Notes under the pieces: generated by a model
Databases searched by the model: none
Seen by the model: the letters and a program-made list of their open reading frames with translations, nothing else
Told to the model about the DNA's origin: nothing
Source of the DNA: Candidatus Staskawiczbacteria bacterium
GTDB taxonomy: Bacteria > Patescibacteriota > Minisyncoccia > Minisyncoccales > Staskawiczbacteraceae
Direction: 5' to 3'
Assembly: GCA_903845295.1 (NCBI GenBank)
Contig: CAIMWV010000010.1
Span: 1-56,434, forward strand
Length of the DNA stretch: 56,434 nucleotides
Made by a program: the position numbers and the translations under genes
In this document: positions 15,665 to 25,173 of the stretch, one piece after another
Position numbering within the stretch: the stretch's first letter is position 1
Layout of the letters: every line of letters starts with the position of its first letter

Positions 15665-16285
15665 TTACTTTTTATCCAAAAAATTAATTATCCGTTGTAT
15701 TTTTTTAACTTCCAGCGCATTTTTTTCTTCTCTTCCTTCTCTCCATGCTAGCCCAATTTTTTCTACCCATCCCTTCTTTTCTTCAATCAATAGGTTTGGT
15801 AACAAAACTTTCGCCTTAACTCCTAAGAATTCTTTTTCAATAGAAATATCATTATAATCACCCGCAAAACGGATTTCTTTGCCATGCATCGGAATTACTA
15901 CCTCCTTCGTCTTATCATCAAAAAAACTAATATGGATATCACAATGGGCAGCCCGTGTTGTTTCTGCGTCAATTGGATCAATTCTTAATAAATCATCCTC
16001 TCCATGCGCCTTGGATTTACAAACTAAGTGGCCTTCTTTTTCCAAAAAAATTTTTGCATCTCCAACGTTATCTCTATCGATTATGAAATCAACGTCTTTA
16101 TGATTCCTGGAAATATAACCCAGATAAGCGTCAACGGCAAAACCGGACAAAACAACATATTTCCAATTTTTTTCAGATGCCCGAATCACAATTCTCTTAA
16201 ACAAATCAATTGCCTTTTTAGTTCTTTCATCCATCTCCCCTTCAGCAAGCGGCGGGATTTCTTTTTTTAATAAATTATCGTTCAT
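15665..16285 (-). CDS. Nucleotidyltransferase-fold protein (LinB/ANT-like)
   Basis: This 206-residue protein has the polymerase-beta nucleotidyltransferase pattern VVLSGFAVDAYLGYISRNHKDVDFIID: the G-F-A-D helix and paired acidic residues at DVD. A third acidic position lies later (HCDIHISFFD). This resembles lincosamide and aminoglycoside nucleotidyltransferases and MNT-type proteins; small-molecule adenylylation is plausible, but the substrate is unknown. It is unrelated to the cysteine-rich family yet sits inside the array, 3 bp upstream of paralogue 1, so it is a passenger or partner gene. Confidence 0.75.
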   Translation of the reverse strand: MNDNLLKKEIPPLAEGEMDERTKKAIDLFKRIVIRASEKNWKYVVLSGFAVDAYLGYISRNHKDVDFIIDRDNVGDAKIFLEKEGHLVCKSKAHGEDDLLRIDPIDAETTRAAHCDIHISFFDDKTKEVVIPMHGKEIRFAGDYNDISIEKEFLGVKAKVLLPNLLIEEKKGWVEKIGLAWREGREEKNALEVKKIQRIINFLDKK

Positions 16286-16322
16286 AAATTAATGGATTAT
16301 GCCACTTCTGTATTGTAGTATT

Positions 16323-16375
16323 GCTTGCCCTTCGACAACCCTTCGGCACGGCTCAGGGCAAGCGCTCAGGGCTTC
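16323..16375. repeat. Palindromic interspersed repeat after array gene 2
   Basis: GCCCTTCGACAACCC and CTTCGGCACGGCTCAGGGC lead into AAGCGCTCAGGGC, nearly the same compound copy as at 13858-13910, again directly after an array gene's stop. Confidence 0.6.
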
Positions 16376-16387
16376 AGTTGCTTTTAT

Positions 16388-18133
16388 TTATGCCACCTCA
16401 CTATTGTAGCAACTTTTGCAATAAACGATTTCTGGCCTGTCCGGAGCATAAGAAGTTTCAAATTCATTTGGACACTTTTCTTCCCCATGAGAATGATTTT
16501 TCTGCTCGCACATACATTGGCGGTGCCAAAGCTTGATAGGCGTACGCTGGGCAATCCTGGCAAAATGGCGGCAGTTCGGGCACAGTTGCGGAACCGGGAT
16601 GCCCATGCGTTTGTAAAAATTCAGATCGCTCGACGTTACCTTAAAGGCTTCCGTGCATTGGTGGTTGCATTTTCCAGCGTGGGCGCACCCGATTGTTTCC
16701 TTTAAAATTTGTTCATCAACCTGGTCAATCGAGTCCGGAATGTTTTCTGCTTTTAAGGTGATTTTATAATTCTTAGCCGCGAAATCAACCCACCTGTATC
16801 CGTTTTTTAATGCCTCTTCTTTTGACATGGGGAAAAGCTCTTGAGCGATGGTTTCGTTATAGGCGAATCCGTGCATATCCAACGGGAAGGTTGAACCATA
16901 ACGGAATTCCCTTCCCAAAGAGTCTTTGTATGGAAGCGCATCCATTTGCTCTTTGATTCTCGGCACTAATTCTTCATATTCTTCTTTGCTGTATTGTTTA
17001 TTCAAAATGCAATACTGTTTTTTCCGCAAACCGACGCAGCCAAATAAATCAGATGAACTGTGGCAATTTACGCAGTATTGGGCGCGGATTAACTGGTCCC
17101 AACATTCATTTGAAAAAAACACCTGGCTGCACTGGCGGCCGATTGAGGAGCATTCATAAATAAGCTCTGAAAAAGCGGCCCAATATGTAAAATCCATCAC
17201 ATCTTTCCCATCGGTAATTCCAAAAAGATATTTGCCGTCTTCCACTCTTTCGCAATTAAATCCTACCTTCACATTTTTGCATTGCTCTAACCAATTACCC
17301 GAAACATCAGTGCTGTGATTTTCTACAAGACACGGCACGATGTGTTTTGATGAAAATTCTGCCATTTTTTTGCGCATTTCTTCTACTTCCTTGCGACTTT
17401 TTGGCCAAAGTGTTTTAATTTTATCTTTATATTCCTCTTTTGTATATTGCTCGTTGAAAATGCAATAATTCTTATTGCGCAAATTAACGCAACCAAAACA
17501 ATCAGTACAGTTTTTACAATTTAACAAAAAGGCGGAATTTGAGCAGGTACTACATTCTCTTGAATACATCAACCTGTTACAACCATAACAATCAATGCAC
17601 TCAAAACACAGTTCAGACGAATGAATATTATAGTTGTCCATACTATCTTTTGAATCCCAAATTGAAGTGCCGTAAGAACAATTTTCGTTCGTAGAGGCGG
17701 CAAAAATAAGATAACAGTTTTTGTTGTCGCTGGCCCTGTTGGTATATTCGCTGTTTACGTTTGTTCCTTGTTGAATAATTCCCATCCTTGGAACCTTAAG
17801 GAATAAATCTTTAAGCTGCTCGAAAAATGGTTTTTTAAAGTTATAGTCTTTCCCATAAGATTCAGGATCCCATTTGTCAGACCACCAGCAAGAATAGCAA
17901 TAAACAGTGTAGGGGCTTTCCGGCGAATAAAGCAAAATTTTTTCTTTACCGCACAGATTGCACTTTCTTTTAAAAAGAGACCTCTCGCCCCTCCACGCCA
18001 AACGTTTGACCAGCCTGCACTCCGGACACCACGTCGGTGGCGGCACTTTAATCTTCTCATAAAAATTAAAATCGTCGGGCTCAATCATGAACTCCTTTTT
18101 ACAGTTTTGACATGTTCTTTTTTGGCTTTCCAT
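16388..18133 (-). CDS. Array paralogue 2: double zinc-ribbon, two-module Cys-rich protein
   Basis: 581 residues. All four ribbons look intact. The first ribbon is CQNC ... CPEC. The N-terminal CxxC-x17-CxxC is exact (CNLC ... CYSC, residues about 51-75, followed by WWSDKWD). The second ribbon has the expanded ligand set CAHAGKCNHQC ... CPNC, and the C-terminal ribbon holds a CMC-His-rich insert before CPNEFETSYAPDRPEIVYC. The caps are GCVNLRNKNYCIFNEQYTKEEY and GCVGLRKKQYCILNKQYSKEEY. Module 2 is of the DVSGNW (beta) class. Because both CxxC-x17-CxxC copies are intact it is the best template for the family. A 20-bp palindrome separates it from paralogue 3. Confidence 0.85.
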   Translation of the reverse strand: MESQKRTCQNCKKEFMIEPDDFNFYEKIKVPPPTWCPECRLVKRLAWRGERSLFKRKCNLCGKEKILLYSPESPYTVYCYSCWWSDKWDPESYGKDYNFKKPFFEQLKDLFLKVPRMGIIQQGTNVNSEYTNRASDNKNCYLIFAASTNENCSYGTSIWDSKDSMDNYNIHSSELCFECIDCYGCNRLMYSRECSTCSNSAFLLNCKNCTDCFGCVNLRNKNYCIFNEQYTKEEYKDKIKTLWPKSRKEVEEMRKKMAEFSSKHIVPCLVENHSTDVSGNWLEQCKNVKVGFNCERVEDGKYLFGITDGKDVMDFTYWAAFSELIYECSSIGRQCSQVFFSNECWDQLIRAQYCVNCHSSSDLFGCVGLRKKQYCILNKQYSKEEYEELVPRIKEQMDALPYKDSLGREFRYGSTFPLDMHGFAYNETIAQELFPMSKEEALKNGYRWVDFAAKNYKITLKAENIPDSIDQVDEQILKETIGCAHAGKCNHQCTEAFKVTSSDLNFYKRMGIPVPQLCPNCRHFARIAQRTPIKLWHRQCMCEQKNHSHGEEKCPNEFETSYAPDRPEIVYCKSCYNSEVA

Positions 18134-18144
18134 GTTGTTTTTAA

Positions 18145-18164
18145 CGGCTCAACGCGTTGAGCCG
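18145..18164. repeat. Perfect 20-bp palindrome between array genes 2 and 3
   Basis: CGGCTCAACG and its exact complement CGTTGAGCCG meet with no loop, 11 bases upstream of the paralogue 2 start. This is suited to binding a dimeric protein or forming a cruciform. No T-run follows. Confidence 0.6.
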
Positions 18165-18171
18165 ATGGATT

Positions 18172-19857
18172 TTACGCTATTTCTGCATTGTAGCACTGTT
18201 CACAGTAAATTTTGAATTTCTTTTGACTTTCTGGTGAGTATGAGGTTTCTATGTGTTTACCACAATTGGCACATGCTCCCGCCCAAAGATTCCTTGGGTT
18301 TCGCGTCGCCATTCGTCCTGCATGCCTACAATTAAAACATTGCGATGGAAGTGGGAGTTTGTTTCTCTTATAAAAATTTACTTCTCGATTGATGAGTTTA
18401 AAATTTTTTTGGCAACTTGTACAAGCAAGTGTTTCATTCATAAGCTGATCGCTATATTCTTCCGGGTTTTTCGGTAAATTTTCATGTTCGATAGTTCCTT
18501 GTCCTTTTGTGCTAGGAATATCATCTTTCCATGTAAAGCCTTGGGCCAGAGCTTCTTCTTTGTTTAGTGGCATATACTCATTAACTATTGCTTCGTTATA
18601 ACCAAAAGGGCTTAATTCTTTTGGAAAAAATAATCCCCAATCGCTAGTCTTTTTCAAATTTTCAATGATTTTTTCTTTTAATTCTTCGTATTCTGCTTTA
18701 CTATATTGCTTGTTCAAAATGCAATAAGATTTTTTGCGAAGTCCATAGCACCCGAAAAGATTGTTGCAGTTATGACAATTATCCGAGTAGCAAACATCGT
18801 GTGAATCAACTATCTCGTGGGAACCAATAACCCTATTACTGTTTAGCATGGTCAAGACTTGATAACATTCTGACAAATCACCGGTAAAAGATACGTCGTA
18901 TGAATCTATTGCCTTTCTTACTGTAAAACAAAATTTAGAATCCTCTCCGCTTTTTATATCAAAAGAATAATGAACGTTATGTGCATTGTATATATGATTC
19001 CCAGAAACATTGTTGTTGTGCGAACCGAAGAAAGCGCGCTGGGGAATTTTTGTACGTAAAACATCTCGCTCTTTTAAAATATAATCTATACTTGATTTTT
19101 CTTTTAGCGGATACTTTGATAGAAAATTTTTGTACTCTTCTTTTGTAACTGGCTTATTAAAAATGTTGTAAGACTTATTTATTTGTCCTACACAACCAAT
19201 ACAATTTAAACAATTTCTACAATCAAAAAGTCCAATACTGTCTACGCAACTCTCGCACTCTTGCGAATAAAAAAGTTTCGATGATTCTAAGCAATCGACG
19301 CATTCGTAACAAGATTCTGATTTAAATAGGTATAGATTATCTACCGAATCTCGGCAATTCCAAACAATATGACCATAATCACAGTCTTCATCGTTTAGAC
19401 CACCGAAGATAAGATAGCAATTTTTGCTTTGATTGATTTGGTTTGCATACTCACAATTCTCGGTCTCGGAATTCATCACGTTAACGCGCGGAACTGTATT
19501 GGATAATCTGGCGAGTTGAGTAAAAAATGGCTTCTGGCTATCAAAATCAATCCCGTAAGTCATGGGGTCCCAGTCATCACTCCACCATTCAGATACACTA
19601 TAAACAGGAAAGAGTGCGTCGGGACCATACGCAGAGACAATCATGTCGCCAGATTTACTAGATGGCCTTTTATACAATGTTTTAAAATTTCTAAAAAGCA
19701 TACGCAACTGCTGACGGCATTGTGGACAAATTTCCGGCGCTGGGACTTTCATTTTTTCGTAGAAAGCAAAATCATCGGACTCAATTACGAAATCCTTTTT
19801 GCAGTTTTGGCAGACTCGCACTGAGCCTGCCGAAGTGTTTTTGGTTTCCGATTTCAT
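18172..19857 (-). CDS. Array paralogue 3: double zinc-ribbon, two-module Cys-rich protein
   Basis: 561 residues. The N-terminus carries an in-frame palindromic repeat (encoding TSAGSVRV) before CQNC ... CPQC. The N-terminal CxxC-x17-CxxC copy has lost its ligands. The second ribbon is the simple type (CTSC ... CFNC), and the C-terminal ribbon keeps four cysteines with a 19-residue spacing (CANC ... CEQC). The caps are GCVGQINKSYNIFNKPVTKEEY, which is divergent, and GCYGLRKKSYCILNKQYSKAEY. Module 2 is of the NVSGNH (beta) class. Paralogues 1 and 3 share the simple second ribbon and the repeat insert, so they are probably close relatives. It lies 3 bp after paralogue 4. Confidence 0.85.
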   Translation of the reverse strand: MKSETKNTSAGSVRVCQNCKKDFVIESDDFAFYEKMKVPAPEICPQCRQQLRMLFRNFKTLYKRPSSKSGDMIVSAYGPDALFPVYSVSEWWSDDWDPMTYGIDFDSQKPFFTQLARLSNTVPRVNVMNSETENCEYANQINQSKNCYLIFGGLNDEDCDYGHIVWNCRDSVDNLYLFKSESCYECVDCLESSKLFYSQECESCVDSIGLFDCRNCLNCIGCVGQINKSYNIFNKPVTKEEYKNFLSKYPLKEKSSIDYILKERDVLRTKIPQRAFFGSHNNNVSGNHIYNAHNVHYSFDIKSGEDSKFCFTVRKAIDSYDVSFTGDLSECYQVLTMLNSNRVIGSHEIVDSHDVCYSDNCHNCNNLFGCYGLRKKSYCILNKQYSKAEYEELKEKIIENLKKTSDWGLFFPKELSPFGYNEAIVNEYMPLNKEEALAQGFTWKDDIPSTKGQGTIEHENLPKNPEEYSDQLMNETLACTSCQKNFKLINREVNFYKRNKLPLPSQCFNCRHAGRMATRNPRNLWAGACANCGKHIETSYSPESQKKFKIYCEQCYNAEIA

Positions 19858-19860
19858 ATT

Positions 19861-21615
19861 TTATACTACCTCGCTATTATAGCAACTTTCGCAGTAAATT
19901 ATTTCAGGACGTTCCGGCGCATACGGCGTTTCAAATTCATTCGCACAATTCGCACTGCCGTGAGAATGATTTTTCTTGTCGCACATGCATTTTCTGTGCC
20001 ATAGCTTAAGGGGGTTTCTTTGGGCGAGGCGTTCGTAGTGCCTGCAGTTGGGGCACATCCTTGGTAAGGGTAAGTTCGCCTTTCTGTAGAATTGCAGCTC
20101 TTCTTTGATTATTTTAAAGGCGGTGGTGCATTGGTGGTTGCACTCACCTTTGTGGCCACATCCTATTACCTTGCCGATAATATCATCGCCGACATCTTTG
20201 ATATGGTCCGGCAAGTCTTGCGATAGTATGTCTATTTTGTAGGTTTTCTCTTCCGGATCTTTCCAGCGATAACCTTGCGGCATGGCCTGTTCTTTGGTTA
20301 AGGGAAAGTACTCTTGGGCAATGGTTTCGTTGTAGGCAAAGGGGCTCAATTCTGAAGGGAAAAATTCGCCATATTTATAAACTCTTCCCTGCTTATCGAC
20401 ATACGGCATATCTGCCATCTGTTTTATAATTTTGGAAACCAGCTCCTCATATTTTTCTTTAGTGTATTGCTTGTTCAAAATGCAGTATTGCTTGCTTCGC
20501 AGTCCCGTGCAGCCAAAAAGATTCTGCGATCCCGTACAGTTTAGAGAATAAGAAACATTTGTGCTACCCTTGATAACCTGGCTGAACAGATAATAGGCGT
20601 TTTCGGTGGATTCAAAGCCAAGCGAAAGCGATTCGTACAGCATTTCACCGCGGCTTAAGCCATAAACATCATAAGAATCCTTCAGCCCGATGCCTATGTA
20701 GTGAGAGAAGGCGGAATTTTCGTAGTTATCTCCGGAAAAATCAAAGCACTCCTTGCAATTCTTTGAATTTTTAAGGTTATCCCCCGTAGATTGGGCTGTC
20801 TTAATCATCTGGGCATATTTGCGCAGCGCTCCTTTTCGGAGGTCGTTATACTTTTCAATGTGCTCTTGTAAAACCGCGTAGCTTCCTAAGTCAATCTGTT
20901 TCAGCTTTGAAAGATATTCCTCTTTGGAATAAGGCTGGTTAAACAGATAGTATTGCTTGCCCCGGAGGTTCACGCTGAAAGAGCAGTTCTGGCAATTCCT
21001 GCAGTCGAAAAGGAAATTTGAGTCTGTGCACGCATCGCAATACTGGGAATACTTCAAGTTGTACGAATTCTCGCATTGGACACACTGGTAGCAGCGCTCG
21101 TTACGCGTGCCGGTGTAACAATCAATGCTGTCTTTACACATGTAAATGCGGTTGGAATACAAGATGCCCTCGCTCTCCCTGCCAGCAATTTGCAAGTAGC
21201 AGTCTTTGGCCCCTGACATATAATTGCAGTAATCAGAATTGCTCGGCGTGGTATTAAAAAGCGCCATGGAAGGCGTGCGCTGCAGCAACTCCAAAAATTG
21301 GGTCATGAAGGGGCGGGAGAAATTATAAGCAACGCCTGCAGCCATGGGATCCCAGGAATCCGACCACCAGCAGTCTTGACAATAAACGACGAACGGCGAG
21401 TCGGCCGGATAAATCGAAACCATCTGCTTGCCGCACTGTGCACAATTCCGGCGGTACAGCGCCCGCTCATTTCTCCAAGTCATCCTGCGCTGGTTGCGGC
21501 ATTCTGGACAAAAAGTCGGCGGAGGCACTTTAATCTTCTCATAGAATGAAAAATCATCGGGCTCGATGATGAAGTCTTTTTTACAATTTTGGCAAATTTT
21601 GGTTTCTTGTTCCAT
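19861..21615 (-). CDS. Array paralogue 4: double zinc-ribbon, two-module Cys-rich protein
   Basis: 584 residues. First ribbon CQNC ... CPEC; an exact N-terminal CxxC-x17-CxxC (CAQC ... CQDC, then WWSDSWD); expanded second ribbon CGHKGECNHQC ... CPNC; and a C-terminal CMC-His insert before FETPYAPERPEIIYC. The caps are SVNLRGKQYYLFNQPYSKEEY, in which the usual FGC is lost, and GCTGLRSKQYCILNKQYTKEKY. Module 2 is of the QSTGDN (alpha) class and is preceded by the basic RKGALRKYAQM segment. The gap of 50 bp to paralogue 5 is one of the few non-minimal gaps in the array and holds no clear motif. Confidence 0.85.
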   Translation of the reverse strand: MEQETKICQNCKKDFIIEPDDFSFYEKIKVPPPTFCPECRNQRRMTWRNERALYRRNCAQCGKQMVSIYPADSPFVVYCQDCWWSDSWDPMAAGVAYNFSRPFMTQFLELLQRTPSMALFNTTPSNSDYCNYMSGAKDCYLQIAGRESEGILYSNRIYMCKDSIDCYTGTRNERCYQCVQCENSYNLKYSQYCDACTDSNFLFDCRNCQNCSFSVNLRGKQYYLFNQPYSKEEYLSKLKQIDLGSYAVLQEHIEKYNDLRKGALRKYAQMIKTAQSTGDNLKNSKNCKECFDFSGDNYENSAFSHYIGIGLKDSYDVYGLSRGEMLYESLSLGFESTENAYYLFSQVIKGSTNVSYSLNCTGSQNLFGCTGLRSKQYCILNKQYTKEKYEELVSKIIKQMADMPYVDKQGRVYKYGEFFPSELSPFAYNETIAQEYFPLTKEQAMPQGYRWKDPEEKTYKIDILSQDLPDHIKDVGDDIIGKVIGCGHKGECNHQCTTAFKIIKEELQFYRKANLPLPRMCPNCRHYERLAQRNPLKLWHRKCMCDKKNHSHGSANCANEFETPYAPERPEIIYCESCYNSEVV

Positions 21616-21665
21616 AATTTTTTTTAGTAATTATATTTATGCTGTTTCTGAATTATATCGCTATG

Positions 21666-23381
21666 CTATGCGACCTCGCTGTTATAACACTGCTCGCAGT
21701 AAATTATTTCTTTACGATCTGGGGCATAGCTGGTTTCGAATTTATTGGGGCATCGTTCTGTATGATGCGGGTGATTTTTATCGCACATGCACTGGCGGTA
21801 CCAAAGCTTAACCGGGTTTCTCCAGGCAAACCTGCTGTAATGTCGGCAATTCTGACATATTCGGGGCAACGGAATATTAAGCTTTCTGTAAAACTGCAGT
21901 TCTTGGTTGGTGATTTTAAATACTCCTACACATTCGTGTGCGCATTCTCCTTCGTGAGCGCAGCTAATGACCTCTTTGGTGATGTTTTCATCAACATTGG
22001 CAATGTCATCGGACACATCAGCACTGGACATGGTTGCTTTAAATTGTTTCTCTTTGGAATCGCGCCAAACAAACCCCTTATTTTCAACTTCCTCTTTTGT
22101 GAGAGGAAAATGTTCATAGGCAAAGGATTCGTTGTAAGCCAAAGGACTCATCTCTACTGGGAAGAACTCTCCGTACTCCCCAGTTGATTTCATGTGCTCA
22201 ATAATTTTTGGAACTATCGCCTCGTATTCTTCTTTGGTATATTGTTTATTAAAAATGCAATATTGCTTGTTGCGCAAACTGATGCAACCGAATAGGTAAG
22301 AAGAATTCTGACAGATATAACAATATTGCAAATTGGCATTGGAAGGATAACAGAATGCGGAAAACGCCACGTTATACGCCCCATCGCCCACAACAAGCGA
22401 ATTATAAATTAATTCTGACCCGCTCCCAAAATTACTGTGATCATATGAATCTTTCGCAGGACCCAATGTAAAGTTTTGGCAGTATTTAACATTTTCGCCA
22501 CCAACAATTCTCCAGCAATTCTTAGCGTCTTTGGAATCAAAGATATAGTCTCCGGAAACATTGGCGTTATGACGGCCGTGAATAAATTTATTTGGAAACT
22601 GCGCCCAGTGCCCAATACTCTTCTCTCTTAAAGCTTCGACATTAGTCCTTGAAGTTACCCCAATCTCTTCTAATTTTTCGAGATACTCTTTTTTGGAATA
22701 AGGCTGATTAAATATGTGATAAGACTTATTTTTTAAATTAGCGCAGCCAAAACAATTATTGCAACCAACACAATTCTTGCAGAACATCGCCTCGCTGCAT
22801 CCTTCGCAATCTATAGAATACAGCGTTTTATAGCACTTGGTGATATTAACGCAGTCATAACAAAGCTCAGACTCGTTATAAATATGGCAGTCAAAAATAT
22901 CTTTGGATTTAGCTCCCCAAATAGAATATGCAGAATTCTCCACATATGAGATGCCGAAGCTAAGATAACAATCTTTAGGTTCAGTAGCATTAGCACAGTA
23001 ATCACTGTTCAGCGGCTTAGAAAGGTTCCTGGACATAAGAGGAACTTGCCTCATTAGTTCTTTAAACTGTTCAAAAAATGGACGTGAAAAATCATAATTT
23101 CGTCCGTATTGCAGCGGGTCCCAGGAATCTGAATACCACTCTGACACTTCCATTATTTTAACCGGAGAATCCTCATGAAACATAGAAAAAATTTCCTTGC
23201 CATGGATATCTTTTTTCCTCATGAGCTTCCACTCGTTGCGCCACGAAAACCGTCTTTGCATCCTGCACTCAGGGCACCATGTGGGCGGCGGTACTTTTAT
23301 TTTTTCATAAAACGCAAAATCATCGGGTTCGATGATGAACTCTTGTTTACAATTCTGGCACTGGCGCGTTTCTTGATCCAT
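21666..23381 (-). CDS. Array paralogue 5: double zinc-ribbon, two-module Cys-rich protein
   Basis: 571 residues from the ATG at 23381 (MDQETRQCQNC). A longer frame to 23420 would overlap the previous gene and lacks family similarity. First ribbon CQNC ... CPEC; the N-terminal CxxC-x17-CxxC position reads HGKEIFSMFHEDSPVKIME and has no cysteines. The second ribbon is expanded (CAHEGECAHEC ... CQNC), with a short CMC-HPHH insert before the C-terminal ribbon. The caps are GCANLKNKSYHIFNQPYSKKEY and GCISLRNKQYCIFNKQYTKEEY. Module 2 is of the NVSGDY (beta) class. It starts 5 bp after the stop of paralogue 6. Confidence 0.85.
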   Translation of the reverse strand: MDQETRQCQNCKQEFIIEPDDFAFYEKIKVPPPTWCPECRMQRRFSWRNEWKLMRKKDIHGKEIFSMFHEDSPVKIMEVSEWYSDSWDPLQYGRNYDFSRPFFEQFKELMRQVPLMSRNLSKPLNSDYCANATEPKDCYLSFGISYVENSAYSIWGAKSKDIFDCHIYNESELCYDCVNITKCYKTLYSIDCEGCSEAMFCKNCVGCNNCFGCANLKNKSYHIFNQPYSKKEYLEKLEEIGVTSRTNVEALREKSIGHWAQFPNKFIHGRHNANVSGDYIFDSKDAKNCWRIVGGENVKYCQNFTLGPAKDSYDHSNFGSGSELIYNSLVVGDGAYNVAFSAFCYPSNANLQYCYICQNSSYLFGCISLRNKQYCIFNKQYTKEEYEAIVPKIIEHMKSTGEYGEFFPVEMSPLAYNESFAYEHFPLTKEEVENKGFVWRDSKEKQFKATMSSADVSDDIANVDENITKEVISCAHEGECAHECVGVFKITNQELQFYRKLNIPLPRICQNCRHYSRFAWRNPVKLWYRQCMCDKNHPHHTERCPNKFETSYAPDRKEIIYCEQCYNSEVA

Positions 23382-23386
23382 AATAT

Positions 23387-25168
23387 TTATGCTATTTCTG
23401 ATTGATAACATTCTTCGCAATAAACTATTTCCGGCTGGTCGGGGGCGTATGAGGTTTCAAATTTATTGGGGCAATGTCCATTTTTATGGAAATGTTCTAT
23501 CGTATTGCGGTATGCGTCATTTTCTGACTTTGAACCCCCGCATTGGCATTGCCTTTTATATAAATCTAATTTGGTACGCTGGTTAATGCGTTCAGAGTGG
23601 CGGCAGTTTGAACAAATTCTCGGCAGGGGCAAATTCATGCTGCGGTAGAATGCCAGCTCATCGGGCAATATACGGAATGCTAGAGTGCATTGGTCGTTAC
23701 ACTTTCCCTCATGAGCACAACCTATAATTTCTGCAGTAATAGAATCCGACACATCCTTGATGTTGTCGGGTAGCTCGCTCGCCTGTTTAGTAATTTTATA
23801 ATTGCGTTGGGCGGTGTCGCGCCAGGCAAAACCAAACTCTTCGGCCTGTTTCTTGGTAATGGGAAAATTTTCCTGTGCCAATGTCTCGTTATAGGCAAAC
23901 GGCGAAAATTCTACCGGAAAATATTCGCCGTATTTATACACCCTCCCCTTTGCATCCGTGTAGGGCTTGTCATCCATGTGTTTCTTGATCTTCGAAACAA
24001 GTTTCTCATATTCTTCTTTGGTATATTGCTTGTTCAAAATACAGTACTCTTTTTTGCGCAACCCGATGCAGCCAAATAAATTAGACGAAGACTGGCACAT
24101 GTAAGAATATTCAATATCGTGCACATTCTCTTGCACGTTGTAGCAAAACTTAATATTGTTAGTTCCTAGTCCGCAGGCAGCACACTCATAAATCTGCTGG
24201 TTGCCCGCTCCCCACGCAGTATAATCATAACAATCTTTGCTTCCGGGCGATTCCTGCACATATTGGCAGTAATGCAGGTTTTCGCTTTCGCGCACCAAGA
24301 ATGATTTATTCACGTTACGGGAGTGTGAAATATAATTGCCGGAGACATTCGTATTCGAAAGCCCATTGATATACTTATTCGGGAACTTCAACCAAAATTC
24401 TACAGCTTTCTTACGCATCTCTTGCAGCGCCGCATTTGAACCGATATTAAACTCTGCAATTTTTTTAAAGTAATCCTCTTTATTATATTTCTCATTGAAA
24501 ATGTAAAAAGATTTTTTACGCAATCCGACGCAGCTAAAACAATTATTTATGCCTACGCAGTCCTTGCAGAAAGCAATATCGTAAGATCCCTCGCACTGCG
24601 AAGAAAAAATGGCGTTACGGCAAGACGTCAACCAAAAGCCCTCATAACAACGTTCTGATTTTAAAACGTGTGAACCGTCCACGCAATTCTTCACGTCTCC
24701 CAAGCCGTTGCCGTACATGCAATCCTCTGCCCTCTGGCCATTGAAAGTCAGGTAGCAATTTTTAGGATCGGTAAAATTGTTTACGTAGTCGCTGTTTACG
24801 CCATTTACTACATTCAAATTTTTCAAGGGTACTGTATGCAACAATTCTTTAAACTGCTCGAAGAATGGCCTCTCATCGAAGTTTTTGCCAAACATCATCG
24901 GGTCCCATGAGTCGGTAAGCCAGACTTCTTTTTCATAAACTTTTACCGGCGCATCGGGCGCAAATGCTGAAAAAATATCTTTGCCCGAACAGTCACTTCT
25001 CCGTTTAAATAAAAACCGCTCGTTTCTAAAGGCCATCCTACGTTGGGCACGGCAGAGCCAACAGAATGTCGGCGGCGGTACTTTTATTTTTTCGTAAAAC
25101 GCAAAATCATCGGGCTCGATGACGAACTCCTTTTTACAGTTTTGGCAAGTTTTGGTTTCTTGTTGCAT
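23387..25168 (-). CDS. Array paralogue 6: double zinc-ribbon, two-module Cys-rich protein
   Basis: 593 residues from the ATG at 25168 (MQQETKTCQNC). First ribbon CQNC ... CWLC; the N-terminal CxxC-x17-CxxC copy is without ligands. The second ribbon is expanded (CAHEGKCNDQC ... CSNC). The C-terminal ribbon holds a long insert (CQCGGSKSEN ... HFHKNGHC) that adds possible metal ligands. The caps are SCVGLRKKSFYIFNEKYNKEDY and GCIGLRKKEYCILNKQYTKEEY. Module 2 is of the NVSGNY (beta) class. Its first 15 codons are nearly identical at DNA level to those of paralogue 7, a sign of recent exchange between neighbours. Confidence 0.85.
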   Translation of the reverse strand: MQQETKTCQNCKKEFVIEPDDFAFYEKIKVPPPTFCWLCRAQRRMAFRNERFLFKRRSDCSGKDIFSAFAPDAPVKVYEKEVWLTDSWDPMMFGKNFDERPFFEQFKELLHTVPLKNLNVVNGVNSDYVNNFTDPKNCYLTFNGQRAEDCMYGNGLGDVKNCVDGSHVLKSERCYEGFWLTSCRNAIFSSQCEGSYDIAFCKDCVGINNCFSCVGLRKKSFYIFNEKYNKEDYFKKIAEFNIGSNAALQEMRKKAVEFWLKFPNKYINGLSNTNVSGNYISHSRNVNKSFLVRESENLHYCQYVQESPGSKDCYDYTAWGAGNQQIYECAACGLGTNNIKFCYNVQENVHDIEYSYMCQSSSNLFGCIGLRKKEYCILNKQYTKEEYEKLVSKIKKHMDDKPYTDAKGRVYKYGEYFPVEFSPFAYNETLAQENFPITKKQAEEFGFAWRDTAQRNYKITKQASELPDNIKDVSDSITAEIIGCAHEGKCNDQCTLAFRILPDELAFYRSMNLPLPRICSNCRHSERINQRTKLDLYKRQCQCGGSKSENDAYRNTIEHFHKNGHCPNKFETSYAPDQPEIVYCEECYQSEIA

Positions 25169-25173
25169 ATTTT

